DNA from: Brevibacterium atlanticum
GTDB taxonomy: Bacteria > Actinomycetota > Actinomycetes > Actinomycetales > Brevibacteriaceae
Assembly (NCBI RefSeq): GCF_011617245.1
Contig: NZ_CP050152.1
Coordinates: 3,028,503-3,092,502 of the forward strand
DNA: 64,000 nucleotides
Reading direction: 5' to 3'
Numbering within the stretch: position 1 is the stretch's first letter; every line of letters starts with the position of its first letter. The notes under the pieces are model-generated. The model searched no databases. It was given only the letters and a program-made list of their open reading frames with translations, and was not told where the DNA came from. A program made the position numbers and the translations under genes. This document shows positions 43,413 to 54,241 of the stretch, piece after piece.

Positions 43413-43949
43413 TCACACCAGACCGTGGTGGGCGGCAAAGGGATCCCAGTCGGAATCGGTGTGGATGTCGAGCTCGATGTCGCGCGCGACGGTCGCTGCC
43501 GCCTCGGCGCCGTGGAGATGGGCGATGAGTGCGGCGGTCATGTCCATGCCCGCGGCCGCTCCAGATGAGGTCCAACGATCACGGTCTTCGACTCAGCGCG
43601 CCTGCGGTATCCAAGTGACGTCCTCACCGTGTTCGGACGCCCAGGTGAACGCCTTCTTGTTCGACGTCGCCCGGTACCCGTCGAGCAGGCCCGCCGCCGC
43701 GAGGACTGCCGATCCGGTGCACACCGAGGTGATGAGCTCGGCACCGGCCGACCAATTCACGAGGCTGTCGAGGAAGCGTGGGTCGTCGACCAGCTGTCGG
43801 GTGCCCATCCCGCCGGGGACCATGACGATGTCCGGGGTGTTCGCGATCTCAAAGGGCTTGGAGGCGATGACCTCGACGCCCTGGGCACTGCGCACACGTC
43901 CCGGCTGCGTCGCGACATAGGTCAGGCCCCGGGCGCCAGTCCTGGGGCC
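43413..43949 (-). pseudogene. DJ-1/PfpI family protein, truncated and interrupted
   Basis: The minus-strand frame reads LTYVATQPGRVRSAQGVEVIA, then PDIVMVPGGMGTRQL, the nucleophile elbow SVCTGSAVLAAAG and DVTWIPQAR, then a TGA (43592 area), and continues in the same frame with VEDRDRWTSSGAAAGMDMTA and a C-terminus DSDWDPFAAHHGLV to 43413. The TGA replaces the Trp expected after QAR. The N-terminal about 60 residues are missing: the frame meets the acpS stop codon. So it has both a 5' truncation and a nonsense mutation. It was probably a PfpI/ThiJ-type amidotransferase-like protein. Confidence 0.85.
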
Positions 43950-44408
43950 TCAGTCTTCCGGCCGAAGAACTCGTCCGTACATCGAATGGGTGAAATGCTC
44001 GGCGACGCCCTCGATTCCGGGGCTCAGCGAGGGCCCCTCCCCCTCGGCGATGACGAACGTCATCGTCAGGTGCGCATCGTGGGTGATCGAGAGGTGGATG
44101 TTCGTCCCGCCGATGCGTTTGAAGTGTTCGAGGACGAGCCCACGCAGACGGAAGCTGGGCGCACCGGAGCGGGCGGGGACCACCTCGGCGGACTGCCAGG
44201 GCAGCCACCCGGGGAAGCCGATCGCCTTCTTCAACGCCTCCTTCGCGGAGAACCGGGCCGCCAAGGACGCATCGGTGCGGCGTTTGCCGTTGCGTTTGAG
44301 CTGCTCGCCCGGCGTGAGCAGTCGGTCGAGGAGTTCGGGCACGCGTTCGATGTGCTCGGCGAAGCGCGGCACATCGGCGATGTCAGTGCCGATCCCCAGA
44401 ATCGCCAT
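43950..44408 (-). CDS. acpS: holo-[acyl-carrier-protein] synthase
   Basis: 152 residues. GIGTDIADVPRF at the N-terminus with the Mg2+ Asp, and ARFSAKEALKKAIG with the second metal ligand Glu, are the AcpS signatures; the SITHDAHLTMTFVIAE strand fits the trimer interface. It transfers 4'-phosphopantetheine from CoA to ACP. ATG 44408 has AGGAGGGG upstream. It belongs to the conserved glmS-acpS-nnr-alr series. The extra C-terminal about 25 residues may reflect altered downstream sequence near the DJ-1 remnant. Confidence 0.94.
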   Translation of the reverse strand: MAILGIGTDIADVPRFAEHIERVPELLDRLLTPGEQLKRNGKRRTDASLAARFSAKEALKKAIGFPGWLPWQSAEVVPARSGAPSFRLRGLVLEHFKRIGGTNIHLSITHDAHLTMTFVIAEGEGPSLSPGIEGVAEHFTHSMYGRVLRPED

Positions 44409-44496
44409 ATTCGCCCCTCCTCAGAATCCACGGCGGCAAAGCCGATCAGGTACGCGGTACCGGGACGGAGCTTTCCGTACCCGGCACCGAGGTGGG

Positions 44497-46371
<1,875 letters not shown>

Positions 46372-46378
46372 GAGGGAG

Positions 46379-46384
46379 ATTTTA
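46379..46384 (-). promoter_or_regulatory. putative -10 box for leaderless glmS mRNA
   Basis: Minus-strand TAAAAT ends 7 nt before the glmS ATG. No ribosome-binding site exists between them. Confidence 0.5.
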
Positions 46385-46451
46385 CGCACTCCCGCCGATT
46401 CTCGCGCATTCCGGCGAGTCACGATCCGGTCAACGTGACGAACCGCACGCG

Positions 46452-46572
46452 GGGGCGGACGACCACCTCGGCGACGGGGCGATCACGGGCACCGACGACC
46501 ACCTCGGCGATGAGGGTCGTCGGCCGCCTCCGCGAGGATGGGTACGGCAGTCGACAGCCACCTCGGCGATGG
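46452..46572. repeat. three CCACCTCGGCGA copies in the glmS-coaA divergent spacer
   Basis: The 12-mer CCACCTCGGCGA occurs at about 46463, 46500 and 46560 in the 230-nt divergent region. The same octamer, CCTCGGCG, is strongly over-represented across the window. Whether it is regulatory here is unknown. Confidence 0.6.
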
Positions 46573-46603
46573 GGGCGAACATGACGCATGACACAATGGT
46601 CGA

Positions 46604-47641
46604 ATGAGCCATGTCGACCCTCAGCTGGACCGTGCGCGCCGCCTCGCCGGTCTGAATACCGGACGCCGCCTCGAGTCCGAATCGGTGTCCCCGTTCTGGG
46701 AGTTCGACCGGGAGGTGTGGGGCACGCTCGCCCAGGCCACTCCCCTGCCGTTGAAGCAGCGTGACATCGAGAGGCTGCGCGGCCTCGGCGATCGGATCAA
46801 CCTCGACGAGGTGGCCCAGGTGTACCTGCCGCTGTCGCGGCTGCTCAACCTCTACGTCTCCGCCCGGCGGGCCAAACACGACATGACCAGGGAGTTCTTC
46901 TCCCCGCTTCACGATCGCGGCTTGGAACCGCAGGAGGCCAAGCGAACGCCGTTCGTCATCGGCGTCGCCGGGTCCGTCGCCGTGGGCAAGTCGACGACGG
47001 CCCGTGTGCTGCGCGAACTGCTGGCGCGCTGGCCCGACACCCCGCGGGTCGAGCTCATCACCACCGACGGGTTCCTCTATCCCAATGCCGAACTCGAACG
47101 CCGCCGCCTCAACGGGCGCAAAGGGTTCCCCGAATCCTACGACCGGCGCAAGCTGCTGCAGTTCATCGCCGCAGTCAAGGCCGGATCCCCCGAGGTCCGC
47201 GCGCCCGTGTACTCCCACCACACCTACGACATCGTCCCCGGCGCCGAGGTGGTCGTCCGGTCCCCCGATGTGCTCATCGTCGAAGGCCTCAACGTCCTCC
47301 AGCCGGCCCGCCCGCGCAGCGACGGCACGCTGGGTCTGTCGATCAGCGACTACTTCGACTTCTCCGTCTATGTCGACGCCCGGTCGAGGGACATCCGCGA
47401 GTGGTACGTCTCGCGATTCCTCAAACTCAAGCACGGGGCTTTCCAGGACCCGGACTCATACTTCCACCGGTATTCGAAGCTCGGCGACGATGAGGCGATC
47501 ACCCTGGCCACGGAGATCTGGGACTCGATCAACTTCCCGAACCTGCGTGAGAACGTCCAGCCCAGCCGCGGTCGCGCCGACCTCGTGCTCCACAAGTCCG
47601 CTGACCATACGATCCGGAAGGTGCAGCTGCGGAAGCTATGA
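46604..47641 (+). CDS. coaA: type I pantothenate kinase
   Basis: 345 residues, slightly longer than the usual 310-320. P-loop [15 protein letters not shown] at about 119, [38 protein letters not shown] and [11 protein letters not shown] are all PanK-I signatures. It commits pantothenate to CoA synthesis. ATG 46604 is preceded by CACAAT at 6 nt (46592-46597) and lacks a Shine-Dalgarno. Divergent from glmS, as in other actinobacteria. A small hairpin (47674-47696) follows the stop. Confidence 0.95.
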   Translation: MSHVDPQLDRARRLAGLNTGRRLESESVSPFWEFDREVWGTLAQATPLPLKQRDIERLRGLGDRINLDEVAQVYLPLSRLLNLYVSARRAKHDMTREFFSPLHDRGLEPQEAKRTPFVIGVAGSVAVGKSTTARVLRELLARWPDTPRVELITTDGFLYPNAELERRRLNGRKGFPESYDRRKLLQFIAAVKAGSPEVRAPVYSHHTYDIVPGAEVVVRSPDVLIVEGLNVLQPARPRSDGTLGLSISDYFDFSVYVDARSRDIREWYVSRFLKLKHGAFQDPDSYFHRYSKLGDDEAITLATEIWDSINFPNLRENVQPSRGRADLVLHKSADHTIRKVQLRKL

Positions 47642-47673
47642 GGCGCGGTTGCCGCGGGCGGCTCAGCGGGCCT

Positions 47674-47696
47674 CCTGTACGGACCTCTCGTACAGG
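47674..47696 (+). terminator. small hairpin after coaA
   Basis: CCTGTACG and CGTACAGG arms (47674-47681, 47689-47696) with a 7-nt loop, 33 nt after the coaA stop. No T run, so termination is uncertain. Confidence 0.4.
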
Positions 47697-47752
47697 GCAT
47701 TCGCACTGTGACCCACTTCGCCAGCGGGTGAGGAAATAGTTTCGCCTCCCAG

Positions 47753-47774
47753 ACAGTTGCACTGTGTGCACTGT
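47753..47774. promoter_or_regulatory. inverted-repeat operator candidate upstream of ABC exporter
   Basis: ACAGTTGCAC and its near-complement GTGCACTGT flank TGT (47753-47774), and TGCACTG also repeats directly. It lies about 140 nt before the exporter ATG, a plausible regulator site. No regulator gene is adjacent. Confidence 0.4.
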
Positions 47775-47915
47775 TCTATTCTTCGCCGGCGGGCCACCCG
47801 CCCACGGCGGCGACCGGATGCGGGCGATCCCTGCATCGCCACGGGTGGTCCCTCACGTCACCGCTCGTGATCCCCATGGAACCTCGGTCGCATCGGCAGC
47901 AGAAAGGGGCCCACC

Positions 47916-49778
47916 ATGAGTATGCCCTCCGCGCACCGTGTGATGTACACCTCGGTCAAGACCCAGAAGACCCCGCAGACGTCCATCCAGCCGGGCATCT
48001 ACCGCAGAATCGCCGGGTACGCTTCTCGGCACAAGCGCAAACTCATCGTCTTCCTCATCCTCTCCGTCCTCACCGCAGGCATCGGCGTCCTCAACCCGGT
48101 GCTCGCCGGCGACGTCGTCAACGCGATCACCGGCGGCGGCCCCGTGGCCACAGTGGTGTGGCTGGCCATCGCGATCGGCGGACTCGCCATCGTCGACGCC
48201 GCGATCTCGATCACCAACCGGTACCTGTCCTCCCGCATCGGCGAGGGACTCATCTTCGACCTGCGCACGGCCGTCTACGACCACGTCCAGGCGATGCCGA
48301 TCGCCTTCTTCAACCGCACCCGCACCGGCGCCCTCGTCTCCCGGCTCAACACCGACGTCATCGGTGCACAGAGGGCGTTTTCCAACACTCTGTCCGGCAT
48401 CGTGTCGAACTTCGTCTCCCTGGCACTGACCGTCGGCGTCATGGTCACGATCTCGTGGCAGGTGACCGTGATGTCGATCCTGCTGCTGCCGCTGTTCATC
48501 ATCCCCACCCGCATGCTGTCGGGCAGGCTCGCATCCCTCCAGTTCGAAGCCGCGAACAACTCCGCGGACATGTCGACACGGATGACGGAGCGGTTCTCCG
48601 CAGCCGGTGCCACCCTGATCAAACTCTTCGGCAATCCCCGCAAGGAGAACGAGGAGTTCGCCGACCGCGCCGGGCAGGTCCGCGACATCGGGGTCAAGGT
48701 CGCGATGCTGCAGTCGACCTTCGTGTCCTCGCTGACCCTGGTGTCAGCCCTCGCCCTGGCCCTGGTCTACGGCGTCGGCGGTGCGCAGGCCGTGCTCGGC
48801 AACCTCAATGCCGGTCAGGTCGTGACCCTGGCGCTGCTGCTCACCCGCCTCTACACTCCGCTGACGATGCTCGCCAATGCCCGCCTGGATATCCAGAGCG
48901 CGGTCGTGTCGTTCCAGCGCGTGTTCGAGATCCTCGACCTCGTGCCGTACTTCAAGGAACCTGAGAAGCCGAAGGCCCTGCCTGCCGGCGGGTTGGACGT
49001 GTCCTTCGACCATGTCGACTTCGCCTACCCGAGTGCCGAACAGGTCAGCCTGGCCAGCCTCGAGGACGTGTCCGTGCTCGACTCCCGCAGCGGCGACGAA
49101 GTCATCCACGACCTCAGCTTCACGATTCCGGCCGGGCACACGGTCGCCCTCGTCGGGTCCTCCGGTGCCGGCAAGTCGACGATCGCGTCGCTGCTGCCCC
49201 GCCTCTACGACGTCACGGGAGGCACGATCAGCATCGGCGGAGTCGATGTGCGGGACCTGTCGTTCGCCGATCTGCGCGAAGCCGTCGGTGTCGTCACCCA
49301 GGACGGCCACGTCTTCCACGAGTCGATCCGCGCGAACCTTCAGCTCGTCGATCCCGACGCCACCGAGGAGCAGATGTGGGACGCGCTCACTCGCGCACAG
49401 CTGCGACGCGTCATCGATACTCTGCCCGACGGTCTGGACACTGTCGTCGGTGAGCGCGGGTACCGTCTCTCCGGCGGTGAGCGTCAGCGACTGACGATCG
49501 CCCGCATGCTGCTGGCCAGTCCGGAGATCGTCGTCCTCGACGAGGCCACCTCGGCGCTGGATTCGACGAACGAGGCCGCGATCCAGCAGGCCCTGGCCCA
49601 GGCGATGCACGGGCGTACGGCACTTGTGATCGCGCACCGGCTCTCAACGGTCCGGCAGGCCGATACGATCCTCGTCGTCGAGGCCGGTCGCATCGTCGAA
49701 TCCGGGACGCATGAGGAACTTGTCAGCCGCGGCGGTCGCTACGCCGAGCTCTACGCCACCCAGTTCGCCGCGAGCTGA
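47916..49778 (+). CDS. ABC exporter, fused membrane and ATPase domains
   Basis: 620 residues. An N-terminal six-helix membrane domain (about 35-330; MPIAFFNRTRTGALVSRLNTD is the typical coupling/TM segment) and a C-terminal ATPase (about 365-615: Walker A GSSGAGKST, Q-loop VTQDGHVF, signature LSGGERQRLTIAR, VVLDEATSALD, H-loop AHRLSTV). It is a half-size exporter working as a homodimer or heterodimer; the substrate may be a lipid, drug or peptide. ATG 47916 follows GAAAGGGG. An A/T-richer promoter region with an inverted repeat lies upstream. Confidence 0.93.
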   Translation: MSMPSAHRVMYTSVKTQKTPQTSIQPGIYRRIAGYASRHKRKLIVFLILSVLTAGIGVLNPVLAGDVVNAITGGGPVATVVWLAIAIGGLAIVDAAISITNRYLSSRIGEGLIFDLRTAVYDHVQAMPIAFFNRTRTGALVSRLNTDVIGAQRAFSNTLSGIVSNFVSLALTVGVMVTISWQVTVMSILLLPLFIIPTRMLSGRLASLQFEAANNSADMSTRMTERFSAAGATLIKLFGNPRKENEEFADRAGQVRDIGVKVAMLQSTFVSSLTLVSALALALVYGVGGAQAVLGNLNAGQVVTLALLLTRLYTPLTMLANARLDIQSAVVSFQRVFEILDLVPYFKEPEKPKALPAGGLDVSFDHVDFAYPSAEQVSLASLEDVSVLDSRSGDEVIHDLSFTIPAGHTVALVGSSGAGKSTIASLLPRLYDVTGGTISIGGVDVRDLSFADLREAVGVVTQDGHVFHESIRANLQLVDPDATEEQMWDALTRAQLRRVIDTLPDGLDTVVGERGYRLSGGERQRLTIARMLLASPEIVVLDEATSALDSTNEAAIQQALAQAMHGRTALVIAHRLSTVRQADTILVVEAGRIVESGTHEELVSRGGRYAELYATQFAAS

Positions 49779-49805
49779 GCCTCGGGCCGACTGCCCCTCG
49801 GGCTT

Positions 49806-49871
49806 CAGGCCACGCGAAACTCGAAAAGCTCGTCGCCAGTGACGATATTTTCGAGATTCGCGCGACCTGAG
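49806..49871. repeat. palindromic element, family 2, copy A (imperfect)
   Basis: About 66 nt, arms beginning CAGGCCACGCGAAACTCG and ending CGAGATTCGCGCGACCTG around loop GCCAGT. It is inverted relative to copy B at 51043-51110 and lies 28 nt after the ABC exporter stop. Confidence 0.8.
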
Positions 49872-49979
49872 CGGAACTCGCTGCGATGCGGCACCCTGAA
49901 AGGCACTGGTTTTCGCGCGATCCGCTGCTTGCCAGTTTCGTGTGCGCCCCATCGCACATTCCCGCGCAGAGTTCGCCGA

Positions 49980-50960
49980 CTACACCGTCTGCGCACTCCG
50001 CCTCTTGACGCTCTCCTTGATTCGCAGGAAGAGGTCGCCGCTGAAAAGATCCTTCCAGGTGATCCTGAAGACCTGGTAGCCCAGATTGCGCAGCGAATAC
50101 TCCCGGCGGCGCTCATGCTCGAACGCCCGCTTCGGATCGGCTCCGTCGAGGTAGTACTTCCCTGCACCATCGAACTCAGCGATGACACGCGCCTTCCGAT
50201 TGGCGAAGTCGGTCCGCGCGACGAAGTCGCCGTTCTCATCACAGATCACCACCTGCGGTTCGAAGCCCGGTACTGAATATTCGACGAACCGAACCGCGGT
50301 GATCGATTCGGCCACAGATTCCCGCCGACCATCGACATTCGCGAGAACCGCGTCGATGCGTCGCTGGCGGGTTCTCACAAGGTTGCGAGCACAGTAGTCT
50401 GCGAATTCTCGCGCAGAGGTGAGATTCCGACGGATCGCCTCGTCCACGACGGCGACGGCGAATGCCAGAGGGCAGTCACGGGCAACGTCGCGCAACGTCC
50501 GAGGCAAGGTGGTGACCCTGCACCTGTCGACGACTTCGATGCTCCCCTCCAGAGGCCTCTTCCAGACGTGCACGAAGGAACGCTGCGCCCCGACCTCCGG
50601 ATGGGCGAACTCCACACGGGTTGGCGGCCCCTTCTCGGAGTACGGGATCGAGAGGCCGTGGACGATCAGAGCGCTCCGGTGAGAGAAGGCCGCTCCATCC
50701 GGCAGATCGTCGACATAGGATCGCACGAGGATGCGCAGATCTTCGTTCCGCTTCATTGCCCCTCCCGTCTCCTGCGGCAAGGTGGTTCCAGGTGCCGACC
50801 CGACAGTCGAGATGACTCGATGCGCCGGATCGTCGCAGACCGCCGTCACCACGTAGATACCGCGACGGACTCTCCTCAGGCAACAGCGCTCAGCCAACCG
50901 AAGCTGGTGGGAGCTCAATCCAGCGGCGCCGAGCTCTGCCGACGTCAGACACGCGAACAT
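49980..50960 (-). CDS. AbiEi-like N-terminal / DUF559-like C-terminal protein
   Basis: About 326 residues from ATG 50960. The N-terminal part (about 1-80: LTSAELGAAGLSSHQLRL ... RRVRRGIYVV) looks like the winged-helix domain of AbiEi-type antitoxins. The C-terminal part (about 235-326: FVEYSVPGFEPQVVICDENGDFVARTDFANRK, VIAEFDGAGKYY, ERRREYSLRNLGYQVFRITWKDL) resembles the DUF559 nuclease-like fold with Asp and Glu-x-Asp residues in PD-(D/E)XK positions. The role is unknown; defence or DNA repair are guesses. It is flanked by two copies of the family 2 palindrome. A start at 50996 is also possible. Confidence 0.75.
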   Translation of the reverse strand: MFACLTSAELGAAGLSSHQLRLAERCCLRRVRRGIYVVTAVCDDPAHRVISTVGSAPGTTLPQETGGAMKRNEDLRILVRSYVDDLPDGAAFSHRSALIVHGLSIPYSEKGPPTRVEFAHPEVGAQRSFVHVWKRPLEGSIEVVDRCRVTTLPRTLRDVARDCPLAFAVAVVDEAIRRNLTSAREFADYCARNLVRTRQRRIDAVLANVDGRRESVAESITAVRFVEYSVPGFEPQVVICDENGDFVARTDFANRKARVIAEFDGAGKYYLDGADPKRAFEHERRREYSLRNLGYQVFRITWKDLFSGDLFLRIKESVKRRSAQTV

Positions 50961-51042
50961 AGACCCACCATCGCGGTGCGTGGCACCCGTGCGCAAGGGC
51001 GAGAGAATGGCCTGTGGATAACTGCGTACTCGAACACACAGG

Positions 51043-51110
51043 CTCAGGTAACGCGAAACTCGAAAAAGTCGTCACTGGCGACGACTTTTTCGAGTTTCGC
51101 GTTACCTGAG
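51043..51110. repeat. palindromic element, family 2, copy B (perfect 31-nt arms)
   Basis: Perfect arms 51043-51073 and 51080-51110 with loop ACTGGC; core GCGAAACTCGAAAAAGTCGTC. It lies 22 nt after the glmM stop on the minus strand, so it could be the glmM terminator, and 83 nt upstream of the DUF559-like gene start. Confidence 0.92.
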
Positions 51111-51132
51111 GGCAGCAAAGCCCCACGGTCGG

Positions 51133-52485
51133 TTACAGCGCCAGGTGCTCCTTGACCGAGGCAGCGAGGCGTTCGGCCTGCTCGGTGGCGGTGTCTTCGG
51201 TAGCAGCCTCGACCATCACGCGGATGAGCTGTTCCGTGCCCGAGGCGCGCAGCAGCACCCGCCCGGTGTCGGCGAGTTCGGCCTCGACGGCGGCCACCTC
51301 GGCGGCGACCTGCGGGTGATCGACGTTGTTCTTGTCCACGCCCTTGACGTTGACGAGTGCCTGCGGCAGCTGCGGGATCTCCGCGGCGAGGTCGGCCAGA
51401 GTGCGCTTGGCATCGGCCATCCGCTTCATCAGATGCAGGGCCGTCTGCACACCGTCACCGGTCGTACCGTGGTCAAGCATGAGCACGTGCCCGGACTGCT
51501 CTCCGCCGAGGGCATACCCGTCAGCAAGCATCCGCTCAAGTACGTACCGGTCGCCCACAGCCGTCTGGACGGTGTTGATGCCGTACTTGTCCATCGCCTG
51601 CTTGAGCCCCAGGTTCGACATGACGGTGGTGACGAGAGTGTTCCCGCGCAGTTCGCCGAGCTCCTTGAGTCCGATGGCAAGGATGCCCATGACTTGGTCG
51701 CCGTTGACGACCCGGCCGAGGGCATCGACGGCCAAGCAGCGATCGGCGTCACCGTCGAAGGCCACACCGAGGTCGGACTGCGTCTCGACGACGAGACGCT
51801 GCAGCGGGCCGAGGTGGGTGGAGCCGACTCCGTCGTTGATGTTCAGGCCATCGGGTTCGGCGGCCGAGACGATCACCTCGGCGCCGGCCTGGCGCAGAGC
51901 GGCGGGTCCGACGATCGACGCGGCACCGTTGGCGCAGTCGACGACGACCTTGAGACCGGACAGGGGGCGCACACCCTCGGTGTCGAGGCAGGCGACCAGA
52001 TGCTCGGTATATTCGTCGGCAGCGGCCGGGTAGCGGGAGATGCGCCCGATGTCCGCGCCGGTCGGCCGTTCCCACTCGTCGTCGAAGATCGCGATGATCT
52101 CATCCTCGACCGCATCGTCGAGCTTCTTGCCGCCGGCGGCGAAGAACTTGATGCCGTTATCGGGCATCGGGTTGTGCGAGGCGGAGATGACGACGCCGAA
52201 CGCGGCTCCGGTGTCCTTGACCACCTGCGCGATGCCCGGTGTCGGCAGCATTCCGGCATCGAGCACGTCGACACCGGTCGAGGCGATGCCGGCGCTCAGG
52301 GCCGCCGAGAGGAACTCTCCGGAGACACGAGGATCACGTCCGACGACAGCGAAGGGGCGCTTCTCCCCGCTCCAGCCGCGGCTGAGCACGCGGGAACCTG
52401 CGACCGAGAGCTGGAGCGCGAGTTTGGCCGTGATGTCGCGATTGGCCAGTCCGCGCACACCATCGGTGCCGAAGAGTCGAGACAT
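51133..52485 (-). CDS. glmM: phosphoglucosamine mutase
   Basis: 450 residues. The phosphoserine loop is VISASHNPMPDNG with the active Ser at 103; FDGDADRCLAVD is the metal-binding loop, GEQSGHVLMLDHGTTGDG the sugar-binding loop and RASGTEQLIRVM the phosphate-binding loop. It converts glucosamine 6-phosphate to glucosamine 1-phosphate for UDP-GlcNAc. RBS AAAGGA lies 7 nt before ATG 52485, and TAAGAT at 52516-52521 (minus) is a possible -10. Directly follows rplM-rpsI in the standard actinobacterial order. Confidence 0.97.
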   Translation of the reverse strand: MSRLFGTDGVRGLANRDITAKLALQLSVAGSRVLSRGWSGEKRPFAVVGRDPRVSGEFLSAALSAGIASTGVDVLDAGMLPTPGIAQVVKDTGAAFGVVISASHNPMPDNGIKFFAAGGKKLDDAVEDEIIAIFDDEWERPTGADIGRISRYPAAADEYTEHLVACLDTEGVRPLSGLKVVVDCANGAASIVGPAALRQAGAEVIVSAAEPDGLNINDGVGSTHLGPLQRLVVETQSDLGVAFDGDADRCLAVDALGRVVNGDQVMGILAIGLKELGELRGNTLVTTVMSNLGLKQAMDKYGINTVQTAVGDRYVLERMLADGYALGGEQSGHVLMLDHGTTGDGVQTALHLMKRMADAKRTLADLAAEIPQLPQALVNVKGVDKNNVDHPQVAAEVAAVEAELADTGRVLLRASGTEQLIRVMVEAATEDTATEQAERLAASVKEHLAL

Positions 52486-52880
52486 GTGGGGATCCTTTCG
52501 TCAATGTCGGAGTCGATCTTAGTCGATTCCCTCGCCGAGGCGGCTGATCGCAGCCGTGGCCCCGGCAGTCAGCGCAGCGATTGCGGGTTGGTACGGGCTC
52601 GTTCAAGGCGGAGCGCACATATCGACCGGCGAACCGTTCGATGGATGCGCGGCGGCTTGAACGACGGGTTGCGGCGCGTGGGGCAGTCGATAGACGCGCT
52701 GCGGCTTGAACGACGGATCTGCACGACACACTTTGGCGACCGGCCAACGGCCACCGGCGACCAGCGACCGTGCGCCACCGCAGCTGAGCCGCAACAACCG
52801 CAGCTGCGCCGCCGCAGCCGGACCGCCGCAGCAACCGCACAGCGCCGCAGCAGCCACACCGCCGCAGCTGGATATGAGAA
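52486..52880. other. gene-free, repeat-rich region between glmM and rpsI
   Basis: No coding support. It contains the glmM promoter area (52486-52560); an inverted plus two direct copies of a roughly 30-nt unit containing GGCTTGAACGACGG (about 52598-52720); and a low-complexity stretch with six CCGCAGC units (about 52788-52872). Confidence 0.6.
52598..52720. repeat. GGCTTGAACGACGG repeat trio
   Basis: Two direct copies start near 52639 and 52688 (period 49 nt); an inverted relative (CGTTCAAGGCGGAGCGC...) lies at about 52600-52626. The inverted and first direct copies can form a hairpin. Confidence 0.6.
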
Positions 52881-52911
52881 ATGCGGCCCCGAACGAGGTT
52901 CGGGGCCGCAT
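52881..52911 (-). terminator. terminator of the rplM-rpsI operon
   Basis: A 14-nt perfect stem (52881-52894 with 52898-52911) and a 3-nt loop, followed on the minus strand by ATTTCTC. It lies 77 nt downstream of the rpsI stop. Confidence 0.8.
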
Positions 52912-52987
52912 GCTCAAGTTCGTCGAACCGAACTGTCGATGACTGCGACTCAGTGGCAGACCAGTCGCAGCTTCTCGAACAGGTTGA

Positions 52988-53497
52988 TCAGCGCTTCGAG
53001 AACTGAGGTGCCTTGCGGGCCTTCTTGAGTCCGGCCTTCTTGCGCTCGGGGACGCGAGCGTCGCGGCGCAGGTAACCGGCCTTCTTCAGCTCGGCGCGGT
53101 TGGACTCCGCGTCGATCTGGTTGAGCGAGCGAGCCACGCCCAGACGGACGGCTCCGGCCTGGCCGGAAGGTCCACCGCCGGAGATGCGCACGATGACGTC
53201 GAAACGTCCACCGAGGTCCAGCAGGGTGAAGGGCTCGTTGACGAGCTGCTGGTGCAGCTTGTTCGGGAAGTACTCTTCGAGAGTACGTCCGTTGATCGTC
53301 CACTCACCGGTGCCGGGAACGAGGCGCACGCGAGCAATGGCCTGCTTGCGGCGGCCCACTCCGTTGCCGGGAGCGGTCAGGGACTGTCCACGTCCGCCAG
53401 CGGTGCTTTCGCCCAGGCCGGCAGATGCGGGAGTCTCGGAAGTGTATTCGGTGATCTCTTCTTCGACAGATTCTGTCGCGTTGGTGGTATCAGCCAC
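52988..53497 (-). CDS. rpsI: 30S ribosomal protein S9
   Basis: 169 residues. The S9 core begins [17 protein letters not shown] at about residue 48 and ends [14 protein letters not shown] with the C-terminal tail that reaches the P-site tRNA. An N-terminal extension of about 45 residues (acidic/Thr/Ala-rich) precedes it, as in other actinobacterial S9 proteins. RBS AGGAGAA lies before ATG 53497. Follows rplM by 32 nt in the same operon. Confidence 0.97.
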   Translation of the reverse strand: MADTTNATESVEEEITEYTSETPASAGLGESTAGGRGQSLTAPGNGVGRRKQAIARVRLVPGTGEWTINGRTLEEYFPNKLHQQLVNEPFTLLDLGGRFDVIVRISGGGPSGQAGAVRLGVARSLNQIDAESNRAELKKAGYLRRDARVPERKKAGLKKARKAPQFSKR

Positions 53498-53529
53498 GGT
53501 TCTCCTCGGGATGTCTAGAGCTCAGGCGC

Positions 53530-53973
53530 TTACTGCGCGACCTGGCTGAGTTCGTACGGCTGCGGATTCTGAGCGGCATGCGGGTGCTCGGCACCTGCAT
53601 AGACCTTCAGCTTCTGCATCTGGGCACGTCCAAGACGATTCTTCGGGACCATACCGGCGACAGCCTTTTCGACTGCACGCTCGGGGTGAGTGGCGAGGAG
53701 CTCGGCGTAGTTGACGCTCTTGAGGCCACCCGGGTAACCGGAGTGACGGTAAGCGCGCTTCTTCTCGAGCTTCGCACCGGTCAGCGCGACCTTATCGGCG
53801 TTGATGATGATGACGAAGTCACCGGTGTCGGTGTTCGGAGTGAACGTGGTCTTGTGCTTGCCGCGCAGGAGGCGTGCAACCTGCGAAGCAAGGCGACCGA
53901 GCACCTGATCAGTGGCGTCAATGACGTGCCACTGGTGCTCAATGTCACCGGGCTTAGCTGTGTACGTACGCAA
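53530..53973 (-). CDS. rplM: 50S ribosomal protein L13
   Basis: 147 residues. [29 protein letters not shown] at the N-terminus and [12 protein letters not shown] plus [19 protein letters not shown] are L13 signatures. The start is TTG at 53973 (RTYTAKPG begins immediately), with AAGAAGG upstream; the upstream ATG at 54021 adds residues unlike L13. First gene of the rplM-rpsI operon. Confidence 0.96.
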   Translation of the reverse strand: MRTYTAKPGDIEHQWHVIDATDQVLGRLASQVARLLRGKHKTTFTPNTDTGDFVIIINADKVALTGAKLEKKRAYRHSGYPGGLKSVNYAELLATHPERAVEKAVAGMVPKNRLGRAQMQKLKVYAGAEHPHAAQNPQPYELSQVAQ

Positions 53974-54241
53974 AAGTAGCCTTCTTTTCGTATCTTGTTC
54001 AGTGCAGCGCCGGATCCTCATCGGGTCGTGAGTCCAATGGGTCTCAAGCGCTGGTTGTCTTCAATCGGGTGAACCTATCGACGCATTCCCCTCACCTACG
54101 GGCCTGCAACGCATGAGGCTATGTAAGGGAGTGCGACAAGCACACACAACGACAATCAAATATACATGGCTCCCAGCCCGGGGAGCAAACGCTCAGAGCG
54201 GTCTCAGGACGGGCCGAAACCCGAGCCGATAGTATTGATCT

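Noticed and set aside
46372-46600. glmS ribozyme
   Set aside because: The spacer is short, the start appears leaderless, and ribozyme elements are absent.
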